From Thunnus maccoyii (Eukaryota; Chordata; Actinopteri; Scombriformes; Scombridae), in assembly GCF_910596095.1 (NCBI RefSeq), contig NC_056552.1, forward strand, positions 7,297,111-7,361,110: a stretch of 64,000 nucleotides of DNA. The letters run 5' to 3'. The notes beneath the pieces were generated by a model, which did no database searches, was not told the origin of the DNA, and worked only from the letters and a program-made list of their open reading frames with translations. Position numbers and translations under genes: made by a program. Positions 1 to 34,893 of the stretch are shown piece by piece (the stretch's first letter is position 1; every line of letters begins with the position of its first letter).

Positions 1-74
1 TGACACTGTCACATCTGATCTGACTGCAGCTTGGCCTCTTTTGATAACAGCTAACACCTCGGACTTGAAACAAA

Positions 75-235
75 TTCGTTTTTTTTCATTATCAGTTAAT
101 CTGTTGATTGTTTTGTTTTTTTTTGTTTTTTTGATTAACTGATTAATTGTTTAGTCTATAAAATGTTAGAAAATAGAGAAAATGCTCATCACAAGTTCCC
201 AGAATGCGAGGTGACATCTGCAAATGAAAGCATCT
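75..235. repeat. Interspersed 'gattaatcgatta' repeat, copy A
   Basis: Carries TTGATTAACTGATTAATTG followed by TAGTCTATAAAATGTTAG, matching the other copies in this window at 10655, 15130 and 56545. This is a degenerate, non-coding dispersed repeat common in spiny-rayed fishes. I did not assign a superfamily. Confidence 0.6.
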
Positions 236-1209
236 CCTAAGATTTCCTCAATATATTACATCTCTTGAATTTTAAGGCTACTGTTCACTGGACCAGGACC
301 CGTATTTATCAAGCTTCTCAAAAAATCACTCCTAGGAATCATGCTGAAAGTTAACCCATGACTAAAAATACTCCTACTTCACAGTAAAGAGAAGGACTAC
401 TTCTTGGAGAGAGTGTGACGTTGCTGTTTTATAACACTCGGAGCTATAAAGTAGATATTTTTATGAAGTGCTGTAGTTCTCTGACACGCTCAATTTTAAA
501 AATTAGCCAGTGCAAAGAACAGCAGCACTTTATTAAGTGTAGGTTTTATGTGTATAGGTAAATAACTTCCATGGTTACGTATGCAAACATATTATGCCAA
601 ATTTAGATCGGCAGAGTGTAAACAAAGCAATTTACGTGGCTTCAAAAGTTAATTTTTGTCCAATGAGGAGTGATTTCCTAAAATATGGTCTAAATATGGC
701 CTCAGATCTCAAGACTGGCTAACTGCCATGTTTTCATACTGAAATTGGAAAGACTTGTTCCAGTGCTTGGTGCCATATAAATATAATGAATTACAGAGGA
801 TTGTAAAACTTCAACACCTTTTCCCACTGGGTGACTTTTAAATGAATTCAACTTTTGGAAATATGCTTATTTGCTTTCTTGCAGACAGTTGCCTGGCAAC
901 TTCACGGTGACAAAAGGACTCCTGGAAGTTAGTGCTCCCAGCCAAGAAACAGCCCGACATATAATCCCCTCATAAAAACCACAAATTGTTGTTTTTACAC
1001 TGCAGTTTTTGTATGGATTAAAACAAACAAGATCAAACGTGTTCATTAGTGAGCTCTAGAACTGCTGGTAGGTGGATTTTGTTACCTTTGGACGGTAGCG
1101 TATTTCCCAAAATGCCTTAATGTCCTTTAAGGGGAAACAATAGGGGTAAACTATATGTAGAAGGGTTAAAAAGGGCATAACCAAAGCAGAATTTGATGCC
1201 ATCCCTTAC

Positions 1210-22646
<21,437 letters not shown>

Positions 22647-24194
22647 GTTTAACACGCAGACCTGGGTCCAAGCGCAGCCTCGACTGAGCTCAGTTTGTTG
22701 AACGCACAAAATCGAAGCGTGAGAAGTATCTCTAAGCCCAGCAGCAAGCAAATGCAGATTCTTTGATTATCTTCCGGCTGAGAACACAGTCGGTCTATGC
22801 AGAGAAAGAGAAAAACAACATGTAATTAAAGGAGAAATTCTTCAGCATATCAGACAAGAGGCTGTTGTCTTTAGTTCAGGGAGATGATTTAAAATCAGAA
22901 GGAACTTGCAAAACAAAGACTCTACCACCTTTACAAAGGGAGAATAAAGTCATACAGTACTTATTAGTATTATTTAAAGTTTAAATATTAAGGTAAATCC
23001 TCATCACAAATCTATCATTTATGTTTTTTTATACCTACAAGAAAATATAATCTCCAATCTTACCTTAATGAACGTAATGTTTAACAGAGATAGACATTAA
23101 GGATGCTTTAAGATATTTTAAACATGCATGATGACTATAATGAACTTTGGTCAGGAGATACAGTGTATGAACTTTCTTGCCTACTTGACAGCATGTGTAG
23201 AAAATTACTTGCTGATATGCATCATCACTCTCTGATTACAACCAATTAGTCAAAGTGAATGACTAAGGTGTTGTTGCATAAAAGACCATTTAAAAAGTTT
23301 TGGGAGTTAAATAATGCGTCCCTGTGATATTGCAACACACAACTCCACCTCTTAATTAGCTGTGTGCACACTGGAGCAGCATGACGGATAATCTAGAGAT
23401 TAGGCCCCGTGCCATCAGCACATTCTACGCCTGGCTGCCCGTTCTCTGGTTCTGTCACTGATCAAAGGGTCAACACTGTGAATCCCGCTCTGCAGCACAG
23501 TGACACTGGAGAATTCTCAGTTTAATCCTCACGGCTGCCGCTGCCGCTGCTGCTGCTAATCACTCGCAGCACGAATCACAACGAGGCTAATGACCTTTGT
23601 GTTAGCATTTTGGGTGCTAAGCTTTGAAACCAACCTATAAGATGACAAAATGAGAGATGAGATGGGGAAGAGTCGGAGTGAAGGTGCAGGAGTTCCCTCC
23701 TCTTAACGTTTGAGACCCACTGGATTTCTTAAGGCTCATTTTCATGAATTTCTTTCCCAAAACCTGCCCTTGCTGTGTTACCTAAATCGTTGTGAACAAT
23801 CCAAATCATAGAATAAATGCCTTACTTGATTTTCACAACACTAACTTGTCATCTTGGCCTATACTGTAGGATGGAGGAGTCTCAGGCACTTCAGCCCCTG
23901 TATGTTACTTACATACCCTCCATGTGACTAAATTGACTAAACCACTTGAGAGCTCAACATATAGACATAACTAGACTGTAAACTGTTTCCAAGTTAATGT
24001 AAGAGCTAAATATCCATATATACTTTAAGAAAAGGTCTCTTCTGTTCTGGCTTCCTCCTCCTAAACATATTTGTAATAGAAACTACAAAAAACCAAAACA
24101 TTTTGGACCAGAGGGCAGGTAAGTAACACACAGGTAAGAGATGCACATTCCTGTTATGTTAGAACTGTATTAGCATATCACATGATACCTTTAA

Positions 24195-24567
24195 AGGTGC
24201 AGTGTGTAGAATTTTGTGGCATCTAGCAGAACAGACTTGGCAGAATTGAAATATAATATTAATAAGTTTTAATTAGTGTATAATCACCTGAAAAAAAGAA
24301 CTGTTGTGTTTTCATTACCTGAGAATGAGCCCTTTATATCTACATAGAAAGCAGGTCCTTTTCCACGGAGGCCACCATGTTGCACCGCCATGCTTCTACA
24401 GTAGCCCAGAATGGACAAACCAAACACTGGTTATAGAGAGGACCTTTCATGGCCACGGTAGGTCTTCCTACACACTTGGAAGGGGAGGGTTGAGGGTGAG
24501 GGGTATTCAGTTGGTTGAAATCTTCAACCTCACTGCTAGATGCCTCTAAATTTTACACACTGGCCCT
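24195..24567. mobile_element. TTAA-flanked MITE (piggyBac-like)
   Basis: The left end AGGTGCAGTGTGTAGAATTT and right end AAATTTTACACACTGGCCCT form imperfect inverted repeats. Each is bordered by TTAA (24191-24194 and 24568-24571), the target duplicated by piggyBac-type transposases. The interior includes ACACTTGGAAGGGGAGGG and GGCCACCATGTTGCACC and encodes no transposase. It lies upstream of sema4g between genes. Confidence 0.75.
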
Positions 24568-27369
24568 TTAAACTGAGTTTTTGTTTTGTGTTGCACAGAG
24601 ATGGAAAGCAAAACCCTCCTTAATTGTTGGCCAATTTTAGCTGGTTGGTGTTTGCAAGAATTTCAGTTTGAAATTGTGAGTTGTTTATGTTTTGGAATAG
24701 TTTCAGTTATTCTGAAAGTACTTGTGCACCTTTTTCCAACATTGGAAAGAGGAAGAAGGAGGAAATGCTACTGACTGCAGCTTCAAAGGGATTAGACGGC
24801 ACTGTTTTTGACAACAACAACAAATTCCTGTTAAGATAAATTCTTTTCGAAGCAGCTTCCAAGTGGCAGCTCAAACTTTTATCATTTCTCCTTTTTGTTT
24901 GTATCATGTAATGACTGCCTTTATATGAAAAAAAGTCTTAGTTCTTCAAGAAGAAAGATTCAATTAGCATGGCGCTATCGATAGTTAGCTTGCTAATGAC
25001 TTTGACTTTGTCTGTTTCCCGCTCGATCTGTGTTTCTCTTTACCTTAACCTCGACCCAACCTGAACTCTAACGCCAACCAATCATCTCTGACTAACCACA
25101 ACCTACCCGAAAGCCTTGACCCGAAACTTGTTTCTGAAAGGGGGTATAGGAGCTATTTATCATCTGTTTTTATTACTTGATTTATTCTCAATAAACCACA
25201 AGAAAACAAAAATTGACACCTTTTGTCTGCTTACAATTCATTCATATGGTGCGTGAGTGGACAAATAGCCACAACCGAGGTTTTTTGAAGGGCAAAGACT
25301 GTTTATCCTCGCTAAACTGTTCAGTTATGTTTCACGCTGTGTGTAGGACCATAGCTGTGAAGAAAGGCAGTCAAATGAATCCTACTTTGTTGTACAAACA
25401 TCTCTACAACCGATGATGATCAGCTACAAAACAACAAGATGGAAGAGAATCTCCATCACAAGGTCGCGCCATAAAAGCAGTCTTTACAACTTGCAATCGG
25501 CGGTAGAACAACAATGCAGTGTGAATCTCGTTTGTTGTCCTGAACTTTGTGAGCATCTCCAACACCATTGTCTTCTAAAACTGATGGTATATAAAACAGA
25601 GGACAGCAGATCAATCAGACAAGCGGGCATGCTGGCGAGAAGCACTTTGGTGTGGTTTTGTCAGCTGCTGCCCTCATGCAACACAAAGCAAAAACATCAT
25701 TGTCTCAACACATCTGCATTTGCGTTGTGTGTGTGTGTGTGTGCTGTTCTACAGGACCTGGCGAGGGCGTTGACAACACAGTGTTGCCTCAATGACGAAA
25801 GCATGGAAACTCCAGGAGGGAAAAGTAAACACTACCACACATCGGCACGACACATGTCTCATGCATGATGGGACACAGGAGGAATCGAACAAAACAGCAG
25901 GTAACACCTTTTACTTATTAGTTTCCTCCTGTTTATTAATCCATACAGCTGGGCCTGCAAAACATCTACTGGGACATTTTAGCCATCTGGTCCTCATCAG
26001 AAATCCTGAAATTAAGTCATTACTTGCCTGCAGAATATGAAGGGATTTGAGTATTATATAGCTGTTTTCCAATATGAGGAACCGTCAGGCAGGACAGAAT
26101 GATTTGCTAAATAAAGTAGTCTGACATTTCTGTAGAAAGATCGATAAAAAAGCGAGCTCTTCATGTGTTTCCGTTCAACTGGTGCCACTTAAAATGTCAA
26201 ACACAGTCATACTTTTGTGCTAAAGCCATCAACCAACAAATACAGAATAAATAGACTTTATTAATAGGATTATGTGCTATATATCCTATATTTAGTATGA
26301 TATCTATACATTTACTTCCTTTTTTTTTTCTTTATTCAAACCCGGTGAGGAGCTGCAGGCATAGAAATGAACCATAAATGAGATTTCTCGCACATTAAAG
26401 GCAGAATAAGTTCACTGTGATGTGGAGAAATCTTAAAACAAATCTTCTCTGAGAAGCATGAAATTAAGATTTTGTCCCAAACAACGTGCAATTCAAACAG
26501 TGGAAATATAAACATCATAGGAGAATTGTTGTTTTCAGTCAGGTTTTTTCTGGTAATTACAGCTGATAAAATCCATTCAACATGCCAATATACTCACAAC
26601 TGAGTGTGTAATGATTTCTTGGGACTCAAAGGGATATATATGCTGAATTTAAAAATGTACAAGTGCTTGTAATATTATTAAAATCATCCCCTACATCATC
26701 TGTGATAACAGATCATCTCACCATATTTGTCTTTCCTGAAATTAAATCATAAGATGGAGACCAGAGCCATCAGAAATGTCAACACTGTGATAAAATAACA
26801 CTCAAATCAATCAAATCCAGTATATTCTAACTTGCACATTTTGTGGTATATGTTGTCTATTTGTCACATGTATATTCTAATATGTAAAGTGACCTGCTTG
26901 GTCAATTTTAGCCTTGAAGATCAAACAAACACCATGTCAACACCCTGCTCCTCTCTGCACTTCTCTCTTGTCCTCACTGGAGAGATGAGATTAATGCTTT
27001 AGTCGTCACTATCACTTAATAATATGGCTAAATACACTGTAATTAATGTCTTTATTAATAGTTCATAAATAAATCAATTACTAATGTGTTATAGATCACC
27101 CATTAATAAGAACAATATTTGGGTTGCCAGGTTGTGGCGGGTGTTTATCCTCCTTGCTTTGTGTTTTTAGGTTGCTCTTTAATTCATCATGAAGACCCCT
27201 CCAATGGACCGTTTGACCTCTGACCCTCTACCACAATTAATTTATTAACAACTTTTATAAATGCAGACTTAATGGATAACTTAGAACTTTTGCTGATGCC
27301 TTATTGGAAATGAAGAAACTATTGACCCTTTACTGACAACTTTATTACTGGTTTGAATTTGTTACTGAC

Positions 27370-27900
27370 TCTACAGCAGTGATGGAAACAACAGATTACA
27401 TTTACTCAAGTGCTGTAATTAATCAGAATTTTGAAATGTTTGAAATTTACTTGAATATTTCTATTTTATGCAACTTTACACATACTCCACAATATTTCAG
27501 AGGGAATATTGTACTTTGTACTCTATTACATTTATCTGACAGTTCAGTTACAAGTTACCTTTAAAATGAAGACTTTATGAACATGATATATGATCAACTG
27601 TTATAGCTTAAACTACCCAAGAGTATATAAATTAGTTAGAAAGAGCTTCATCTCGACCTACTACAACACTGACATACTGCTAACACAGTAATGCATCAAT
27701 AGTAATGATCCAACAACATAATACATATCATAACATCCTGAAAGGGTCAATTGTGGATAATAAATACTTTCATTTTTGATATTTAAGGTACATTTTGCTT
27801 TTAATACTTTCACACTTTTACTCAAATAAGATTTTGAATGCAGGACTTGTACTTGTAATGGAGTATTTTTTACTGTTGCTCACGTAAAGGATCTGGCAAC
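27370..27900 (+). repeat. 'agtactt' interspersed MITE-like repeat, full copy
   Basis: Starts CAGTGATGGAAACAACAG, then ACATTTACTCAAGTGCTGTA, TTTCAGAGGGAATATTGTAC and ATTACATTTATCTGACAG. The second part has TTGAATGCAGGACTTGTAC and ends TGGAGTATTTTTTACTG. It shares this order with copies at 46480, 53025, 53965, 60930 and 63268. Non-coding. Confidence 0.7.
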
Positions 27901-28504
27901 CCAAAGAGTTTTAATATCGTATAAATGATCTATGCAGCATTAGCATATTAACCATTATTAAAACCACTAAAGTAGTACGCTACCCATCTTGCAGCACCCA
28001 TTTTTAATGAACCAATTAAACTAATTTCTGACTGAAGTTACTGTTGGCAGTGTCCTTTTAAAAAAACTCAATCATGTCCAATTAAAAGCTAATTTTAGCC
28101 GTTTTTGATGGTCAAGTTTAATTAACTTGTTATTTCAAACCTTTTTTTTTTTTTTTTTTTACTCCTACTCAGTCCAACTCAGAGACTAATCTCCCTTCTC
28201 TCTGTCCACTTGTCTTTGTCTCATGAGGCTTACGTTCACCTCTGGCCTAGTTCTTCCAAAAGTAAAACAGGCACACAGCTTAAATGAAGGAAAAATAATT
28301 AACATAATTAACGTATATAACATACATATCCTACTTTGCCATTAGGAACAATACAGCCAGCTCAGAGGAATAAGTGATGATACAAAAAAAGGCTTACTCA
28401 CATTGCCCCAACATTATATTCATTACTACACTAAACTTACATGAATATGGGCTTTTAAGTAACAACTGGCTAAGGCAGTTCGCGCGCCATTAACGTGCAC
28501 TCAC

Positions 28505-28794
28505 CCCATGTGCACCTGTCCGACCTGGACTGCAGCACTGAAGAGGGAAAACAGCACTGTGCACTCCCTTTAATCACCTTCACCACCTTCACCTGAGTGT
28601 AGGTGGATGTGTAGAGAGAGTGTGCGTAGGGAAAGTGAAAGAGACAACGCAGATTCAATATGACGATACAGTTGACTGACTCACCTGATTGTTTGAGTCC
28701 TTTCCGTGGCGAACACTGAGCTCCTCTACTCTGCTGCTTCTGCTGCTGCTGCAGTTACCCAATGCAATGCTCACCATGTCTCCCCCCCCCTTTC

Positions 28795-28886
<92 letters not shown>

Positions 28887-28900
28887 GAAGGTGTGTTAAG
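28505..28900 (-). promoter_or_regulatory. Possible sema4g 5' leader exon(s) and promoter
   Basis: The sema4g start-codon exon is preceded by a splice acceptor at 22778, so a 5' leader exon should lie upstream. On the minus strand two strong donors occur here: CAG|GTGAGT with the exon ending at 28685, and GGG|GTGAGT with the exon ending at 28505. Both follow a long GA tract (28797-28888 on this strand), and CpG-containing sequence lies around 28890-29160. No TATA box is obvious. The link to sema4g is inference from strand and order. Confidence 0.3.
28797..28888. repeat. (CT)n microsatellite, about 90 bp
   Basis: Nearly uninterrupted CT dinucleotides with two small interruptions. The reading-frame-spanning 'LSLSLS' and 'ERERER' ORFs across this area are artefacts of the repeat. 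It may act as a GA-rich promoter element for the minus-strand exon candidates at 28505-28797. Confidence 0.97.
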
Positions 28901-29165
28901 ACCTTCAGTGTTCAGAGCGAAGCGCGCGTATTTCACCGCTTGTGTTTATTCGCTTCCAACAGCCAAAATACGAACTGTTTCTGAGAACTCACCAGATACT
29001 CGATGCGTTTCTGTTGTTTTCCCAACAGTCTCCCTCGTCACTATACGTTTATTAAGATTCATAAAACATCTTCAACTCGCACGGACGCGTCTTCGCGTCA
29101 ACTCGCGCCGCCCCGGGCGAATTCGCGTCGTTCCATTGACTTTGTATGTAATCGCGCCGCGTCTA
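28900..29165. repeat. CpG-rich segment of probable transposon origin
   Basis: Contains clustered ACGCGTCTTCGCGTC, AACTCGCGCCGCCCCGGG, GAATTCGCGTCG and AATCGCGCCGCGTC, followed by CCATTGACTTTGTATGTAA. The degenerate reiteration of 'cgcgtc/gaattcgcgtcg' resembles a fish repeat rather than a gene promoter, though a CpG island function cannot be excluded. Confidence 0.4.
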
Positions 29166-29191
29166 AAATTCGCTTCTTCTTTCTATCTGAA

Positions 29192-29293
<102 letters not shown>

Positions 29294-31587
29294 TTGTTTT
29301 GATACATTATCATTGTTTTTTTTTAAATGATACAACAAATGTTAAGAAATAAATACTTCACAAATATATCCTGGCAAAATTTTAGAGCTAATGTCATTTT
29401 GATGTCTATAATTCACTGACATTACTGCCTATCTTGGTCTGGACACTCCTGAAAAACAGAAATGGTTAAATGAATAAAATATATAGCCTACTTTGAGAAG
29501 AACTCAAAGGCTACAGTACAATAATGTCCTTATATTTCAATGTTGAGCACAGAAAAACTATGAAGACCACATATAAATATAACTGAAACCTTTCAGTGGT
29601 ACCTCTCATTATAAATACTCCCTGAAAACTGTGAACACTCAATTCACAGAATTTAGGATTTTAATGTAATAAAGTAATGAATGTAGTTGAATATCTTTGT
29701 GATCTGTGCTTCATGTCTGACCCCTGCTGGTAGAGAGATGGAAAGACAAAAACTCAAGGTATTGTCTTTTAATACTTTCTATCCTCTATCTGCATATTTC
29801 TATATATGTTTAATGGCAGGAGTATAACTTACATGTGTTACATATATGATTTAATTTACACCAACGTATAGTTCATATATGGTCACAACAAGATATTTCC
29901 TAAAGTTTCTCCTCTGTATAAAAGCTGGAACAGCAGAATAGTGTATATACAGAGGGTCCAACACTCTTCCAGAGTTACTTGACATATTAACAATGTGACT
30001 GATATAGAAATGGAAACCAAAAACAAAGTAATTTTTTCATTTGATGTATTAAGATGCAACACGATGCAGTTTACTACAACAATAAACAAGCAAAATTTCA
30101 CCAATTTGAAGATGTCTGACATGTTTTACTCTGCCCAAATAAAGTAAAAATGATTAATATGTTGTAGTTGATGTAAAAACACTATTCAGATGTGTCTCTT
30201 TCACAGCAGATATTTTTGAATTGTCATAGTAGGACAATCACAGGTGTTACTGACTGAAGTGTCCCAGTAAACCAGCAGGAGCCGACAGGCACAACAGGAT
30301 CCTGAAACTGAAGAGCTAAAGAGAATTCAGCCATCATTAGTTTCATTAATTACACCTGTACTGTGTTAAAATGTAATTTGTTTTTTTTAAAAGCTGATGG
30401 TTTAGTTCAGTTGTTTAGTATACACTGCTCATTTAAAACATACTGCATATGTATTTTATTGGCCAAGTCTTAACCTAAAACAGGAGAAATAATTTGATTA
30501 AATCTCTGAGTTTGAGTATTCCCATGGATTTCATTGATTACACTTATGAGCAGGTGTTTAATCATCTTTAGTAAAAATCTGTTATGACACTTATCCTCCT
30601 CTTTCCACTTGTAGTCCATGAATTCAGACCTAGCCAGACTTTTAATAAGGAATTATATTATACTTTCAGTATTATATCCATGCAAAAAGACCGAAGATGA
30701 GACCAGATCTTCATGATATCTGTCCTGTTGCTGTTTCAGATACTCAGATTCTCCTCAAGATGACATGAAGTGTACAACACTAAGAGTAAATGTGCCTTTC
30801 ATAAATAATCTGAGAGATATATGCTGTTTTAAATTATGTTAAATCTGTTTTAATGCTGAAATGATAAAAGGAAGTGTTTAAAGAGCTATTTTTAAACCTT
30901 GTGACAGTTATACATTGTAAAAAGCACAGACATTTACACCACTTTATCACACTGGCAGGGTTTAAGAAGTTGGCTGAGAAAGATGAATAGGGATGAAATC
31001 TTATATAATGACTTCCTTTATGGTATAAAATACAAACCCATCCACCTGTATTGTTTATTCTTTGTGCTAGACAGTCTGACTCTACCAGCTGGAGCAAAAC
31101 ACAGCAAAGCAATGGAGTACAAAAACTATGTAAGTAAGGGTTTAAACGTCTATAAATAAAATAAACAATTTTGTGAAACAGAATTGATTTTTTCATATAT
31201 TTTTTAATCCTTTTTCATGACCCCTCATATTTATATATTGGGACTACTTGGGAGGTCTAGACCCTCAGGTTGGGAACAGGAAAGGGGGGCTGCTCAAGTG
31301 GGAATTTAACAGGACATATTCATTTTTAATTGTCCAGTGAAAGAGCACATCAAAAGAGCATGCGGGGGATCACCCTCTATACACACTACTGCAATAAATC
31401 TTACACAGACAAGGATATAATCATTATCAATAAGTGAAATTTGAGTACAAGAGCTCAGGTCTTTGTGCAGCTGCCGTACAACCACATTAAAATTGTCAAT
31501 ACTGTGTGTAATCAATAGTGTGTGTAATGTGTGCAAAGGGTAAGAGATGGTCTATCTTTACTAAACCCTCAAGAGAATTCCTGGTTC

Positions 31588-32236
31588 AGGACAGGTTCAC
31601 AGTTTTTCAAGTCTGTCTTAAAACAATAGTCAGGTGCCCAAATGAACATCGAAATAGGTTTTTCTTGTCATAATCGTTCATACTGACCATCAGAAGATCC
31701 CCTCATAATGCACTTACAATATAAGTGATGGGGGACAAAATCCACAGTCCTCCTTCTGAGCAAAAATGTATTTAAAAGTTTATCTGAAGCCAATATGAAG
31801 CTTGAGCCATCAAAATTAGTCAAATCAAGTAGATATTTTTAAATGTTAAAATTTATGAAAAATGTCTTTTTAGTGCCAAAGTCCCTCTTTTTGTTACTAT
31901 ATTCTCACTGCAGCTCAACGGGGAGACACAAAGAGGGAATTTTATGCTAAAGAGACTGTAAATGTGGCAGATATCCACTTGATATGACTAACTCAAACTA
32001 CTGAAGCCTCATATAAGCTTCACATCAACTTTTAAATGCATTTTTTGCACAAAATGACTGTGTGGACACACTTTGAGTTTTGTCCCCCATCACTTACATT
32101 GAAAGCACATTTGAAGGGGATCTTTTAACAGCCAGTATGAACAGGAGGAATGATTACAGCAAGAAAACATGTTTGATGTTCATTTGGGCTCCTGACTGTT
32201 GTTTTAAGACACAATTGAAAAATTGTGAACAGATCC
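31588..32236. mobile_element. Fold-back (long inverted repeat) MITE
   Basis: The left arm (31588-31805) and right arm (32000-32236) are reverse-complementary for over 200 bases. Examples are GGTTCACAGTTTTTCAAG against the complement of GAAAAATTGTGAACAG, and GTGATGGGGGACAAAATCC against TTTTGTCCCCCATCACTT. The spacer of about 190 bases contains TAGTGCCAAAGTCCCTC. It carries no ORF. It ends about 100 bases upstream of the probable mfsd13a first exon. A fragment also lies at 6175. Confidence 0.8.
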
Positions 32237-32289
32237 CTTAAAAGATCAATCAGATCAAATCAGTTCATATACTTATTTAATCTCTGGCA

Positions 32290-32540
32290 CCGGGTGGCGC
32301 TGTAGCTCTTATTTATTTGTGTACAACGCTGGAAAACACTTTCACAGATACACCCCGGTCGTCACGGATGTGAGTAACCGACTGTAGTAGTCATGACGTG
32401 GACTGTCTGCCTCCGTCGTGCCGGTCGTCTCCCATTTATCGAGACTCAGCCACCGACGAGCAGGAGAGCAGAAGCTAACGAGTTGGCTTCCCGGCGGATT
32501 ACACGCGATTTATTCGGTGTGGTTAACAGCTCTTTTGGTG
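32290..32540 (+). promoter_or_regulatory. mfsd13a: mfsd13a promoter region and non-coding first exon
   Basis: The start-codon exon of mfsd13a has a splice acceptor at 34630, so a leader exon must lie upstream. The best candidate is this CpG-containing, non-repetitive stretch ending with the donor GGTG|GTACGT at 32541. It contains CGGTCGTCACGGATGTGAG (near 32357), CATGACGTGG and CGGCGGATTACACGCG. No clear TATA box is present. GCTAGC/GCTAAC-rich sequence follows. The transcription start is not determinable here. Confidence 0.5.
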
Positions 32541-34630
32541 GTACGTATCGTTACTGTACTTTACTAAGACTATACTTAAAGCTAGTTGACAATATATTAA
32601 TATCCAGTCGGCTAACGTCATCGTTAACCAGCTAGCATGTTAGCATTTTAATAAAGCTAACTAGTGCTAACCATTAGCTAGCGGCGTCTGCGTCATCTAG
32701 ATCAACAGATATACAAGATATTTTCTCAATGGTCTTGTCAGCTGTTGTGGGCAGACACAGAGAAGACTACACAACATGTGGTGCATTAGTTGTAGCTTTA
32801 ATAGTCTAATATGAGCTTATTCTGTCGACAGCCGGTGAAAGTAATGTTAGTCCAAGCTCTTAAAGTAGCTAACTAGCTAAACCTACCAGATATGTGTATT
32901 AATAGTCATTTGTTTGTTGATACATCCGGTTTCCAGATGAGCAACCTCCTTCACCTGTTCTGTAACTGTGTGTGATTCATTTAGCAGCCTTATTTAGACA
33001 TTATTAATCAATCATGTTATTCAGCCCTTTTCCTTTTTCCTTTATAGCTACATTACTTTGTCAGTGTTTACATGTGTGACAATTTAAAAACCCTGCTAGC
33101 TGGCAGTGTTTCCATGTTGTGCCTTTCTATTTCAGTGGATACTCTTAACCCACATTTTGAGCTAGATTACTACATCAGGTTTCTGGATTATCAAGTAAAT
33201 TTATACTGTAAGTGTGTGCAACATGTGGTAAAGATTCAAATCTGATCACTTGATTGCCCCCCTTTGTCGTGTTTAGATGTCTGTTGCAGCTGATCTGTCT
33301 TGAGATCAGATGTCAGCAGCTATCAGAGTGAATACGACAGGTGCATCGCAGCCTCGTCACAGGTGGAAACAGCCCTGCGTCTGCTGTGGCTGAGAGGACA
33401 TGAATTGGATACGTGTTTCCCGCTCTGCTGCTCTGTTACCAAGTAGACCTCTTCAGATTTTAGTCAGATATGTGTGAGAGATGTGATATGTTACAGCCAG
33501 CTGAGAGTCATACCGCTTCCCGCCGCTTGGATCTGATAGGAACATTGTTGGAAAGCTCCAAGGCAGTTGCTCCGGCCAAGTCTGCTATCTCGCAGAGATC
33601 CTGATATGAAGCTGCGGTTTTTGCAGATGTGCCAGACACTACATTGTGGTTGACTCTGACAGAAAGTATCACATCGCCTTGAGACACTGTTATTGTGAGC
33701 TATTGTGTGACTTTCCACACCGAAGATGTGAAAAGATGTTTGTAAATCAGGGCAAGCCTGAACTTGTCGGAGTCAGGTGTGAAGTAAGACGCCTGTTGGT
33801 GTTTTTGAGTGGATTCTTCTCCCAAGGGTCGTACGTTTGAGGCTGCCCTGAGGGTTTCAAAAGGGTTGCGAAGAGATGCCAGGACTTGCATTCATTGTGG
33901 GGAACTCTCTGCCTTCAATTGGTGTGATAAAAGACAGTAATTCACAAGGAGGTGCAATACGGAGACAACATGATGGTTGCTTTTCATGTTGCCTGTAGCA
34001 TTTACAGTAGGTGTAAATGATGTGTTTCATGGTGCAGTATATTCAAAATACCCTCAGAGTGCAATGTTGAATATGACACCAAAGGACAATGAAGTGCAGT
34101 GAAAGCACTTGGGCTGAAAAGATAGATCATATGACTTTCCTTTTGTTGTTTGACTGCGAAGAAGAGCGTCTTTTTATGGGGACAGCGAGGGGGAGTGTCA
34201 GAGGAGTGGTCATAAAAATAACTGAGGAAAATTACAGTTTTGTGACATACACACACACACACACACTCTGCTGGGCGTGGGTCAGAGGAGAAAGAAACGG
34301 TTGCCCACAGTCTAACAAAGTCTAATGAGTAGTTTCTGTATGAAAACATCTGTCTTTTGGTCTCCTCAAACCGTGCGGCAACGGAGGCAGGAATGTCGGT
34401 ATTATTTTGGGTTGTTGATGCCCCTGATCCTAAAGATTTAGCGGTAACTTTTAGTAATTCTCAAAATGTGTTAAGCATATTCATGGTGCTCAATTATACG
34501 ACATGTCTTTTGTGTTTCAGGAAGATGAATACTTCACCTTCATCACTTTTGTCTACTGAACTGAACACAACTCTAAGAATGTTTCTTTAAAATCTCAACG
34601 CATTCATCCTCTTGCTTTGTGTTCTTGCAG

Positions 34631-34893
34631 GCTATGATGAGGTGGTGACCTTCGGTCGGCCAGGCCGTGAGATGATTGCAGCTTGGCGCAGAGAAAAGAC
34701 GGAGCAGAGTGATTGAGAAAGAAGAATGGGCAGAAGTGTCTGGGGCTGCTGGCAAGGCATCGTCTCTACTGCAGTGCTCTACGGCTCTTTGGCCCTATTT
34801 ACCTCCATTCTCCACAATGTTTTCCTGCTTTACTACGTGGAGACATTTGTGTCCATCTACAAGATTGATAAAATCTCCTTTTGGGTGGGAGAG
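34631..34893 (+). CDS. mfsd13a: mfsd13a exon 2 (start codon)
   Basis: Acceptor TTCTTGCAG at 34630 and donor GTGAGTG at 34894. The 5' UTR is 34631-34725 and the ATG is at 34726 (AAGAATGGGC). It encodes [20 protein letters not shown], then the first membrane segment and [10 protein letters not shown] (residues 1-56, phase 0). Confidence 0.9.

Noticed and set aside
32393-32635. 80-codon ORF at the mfsd13a first exon
   Set aside because: It reads past the donor at 32541 into intron sequence and shows no protein similarity. It is interpreted as 5' UTR.
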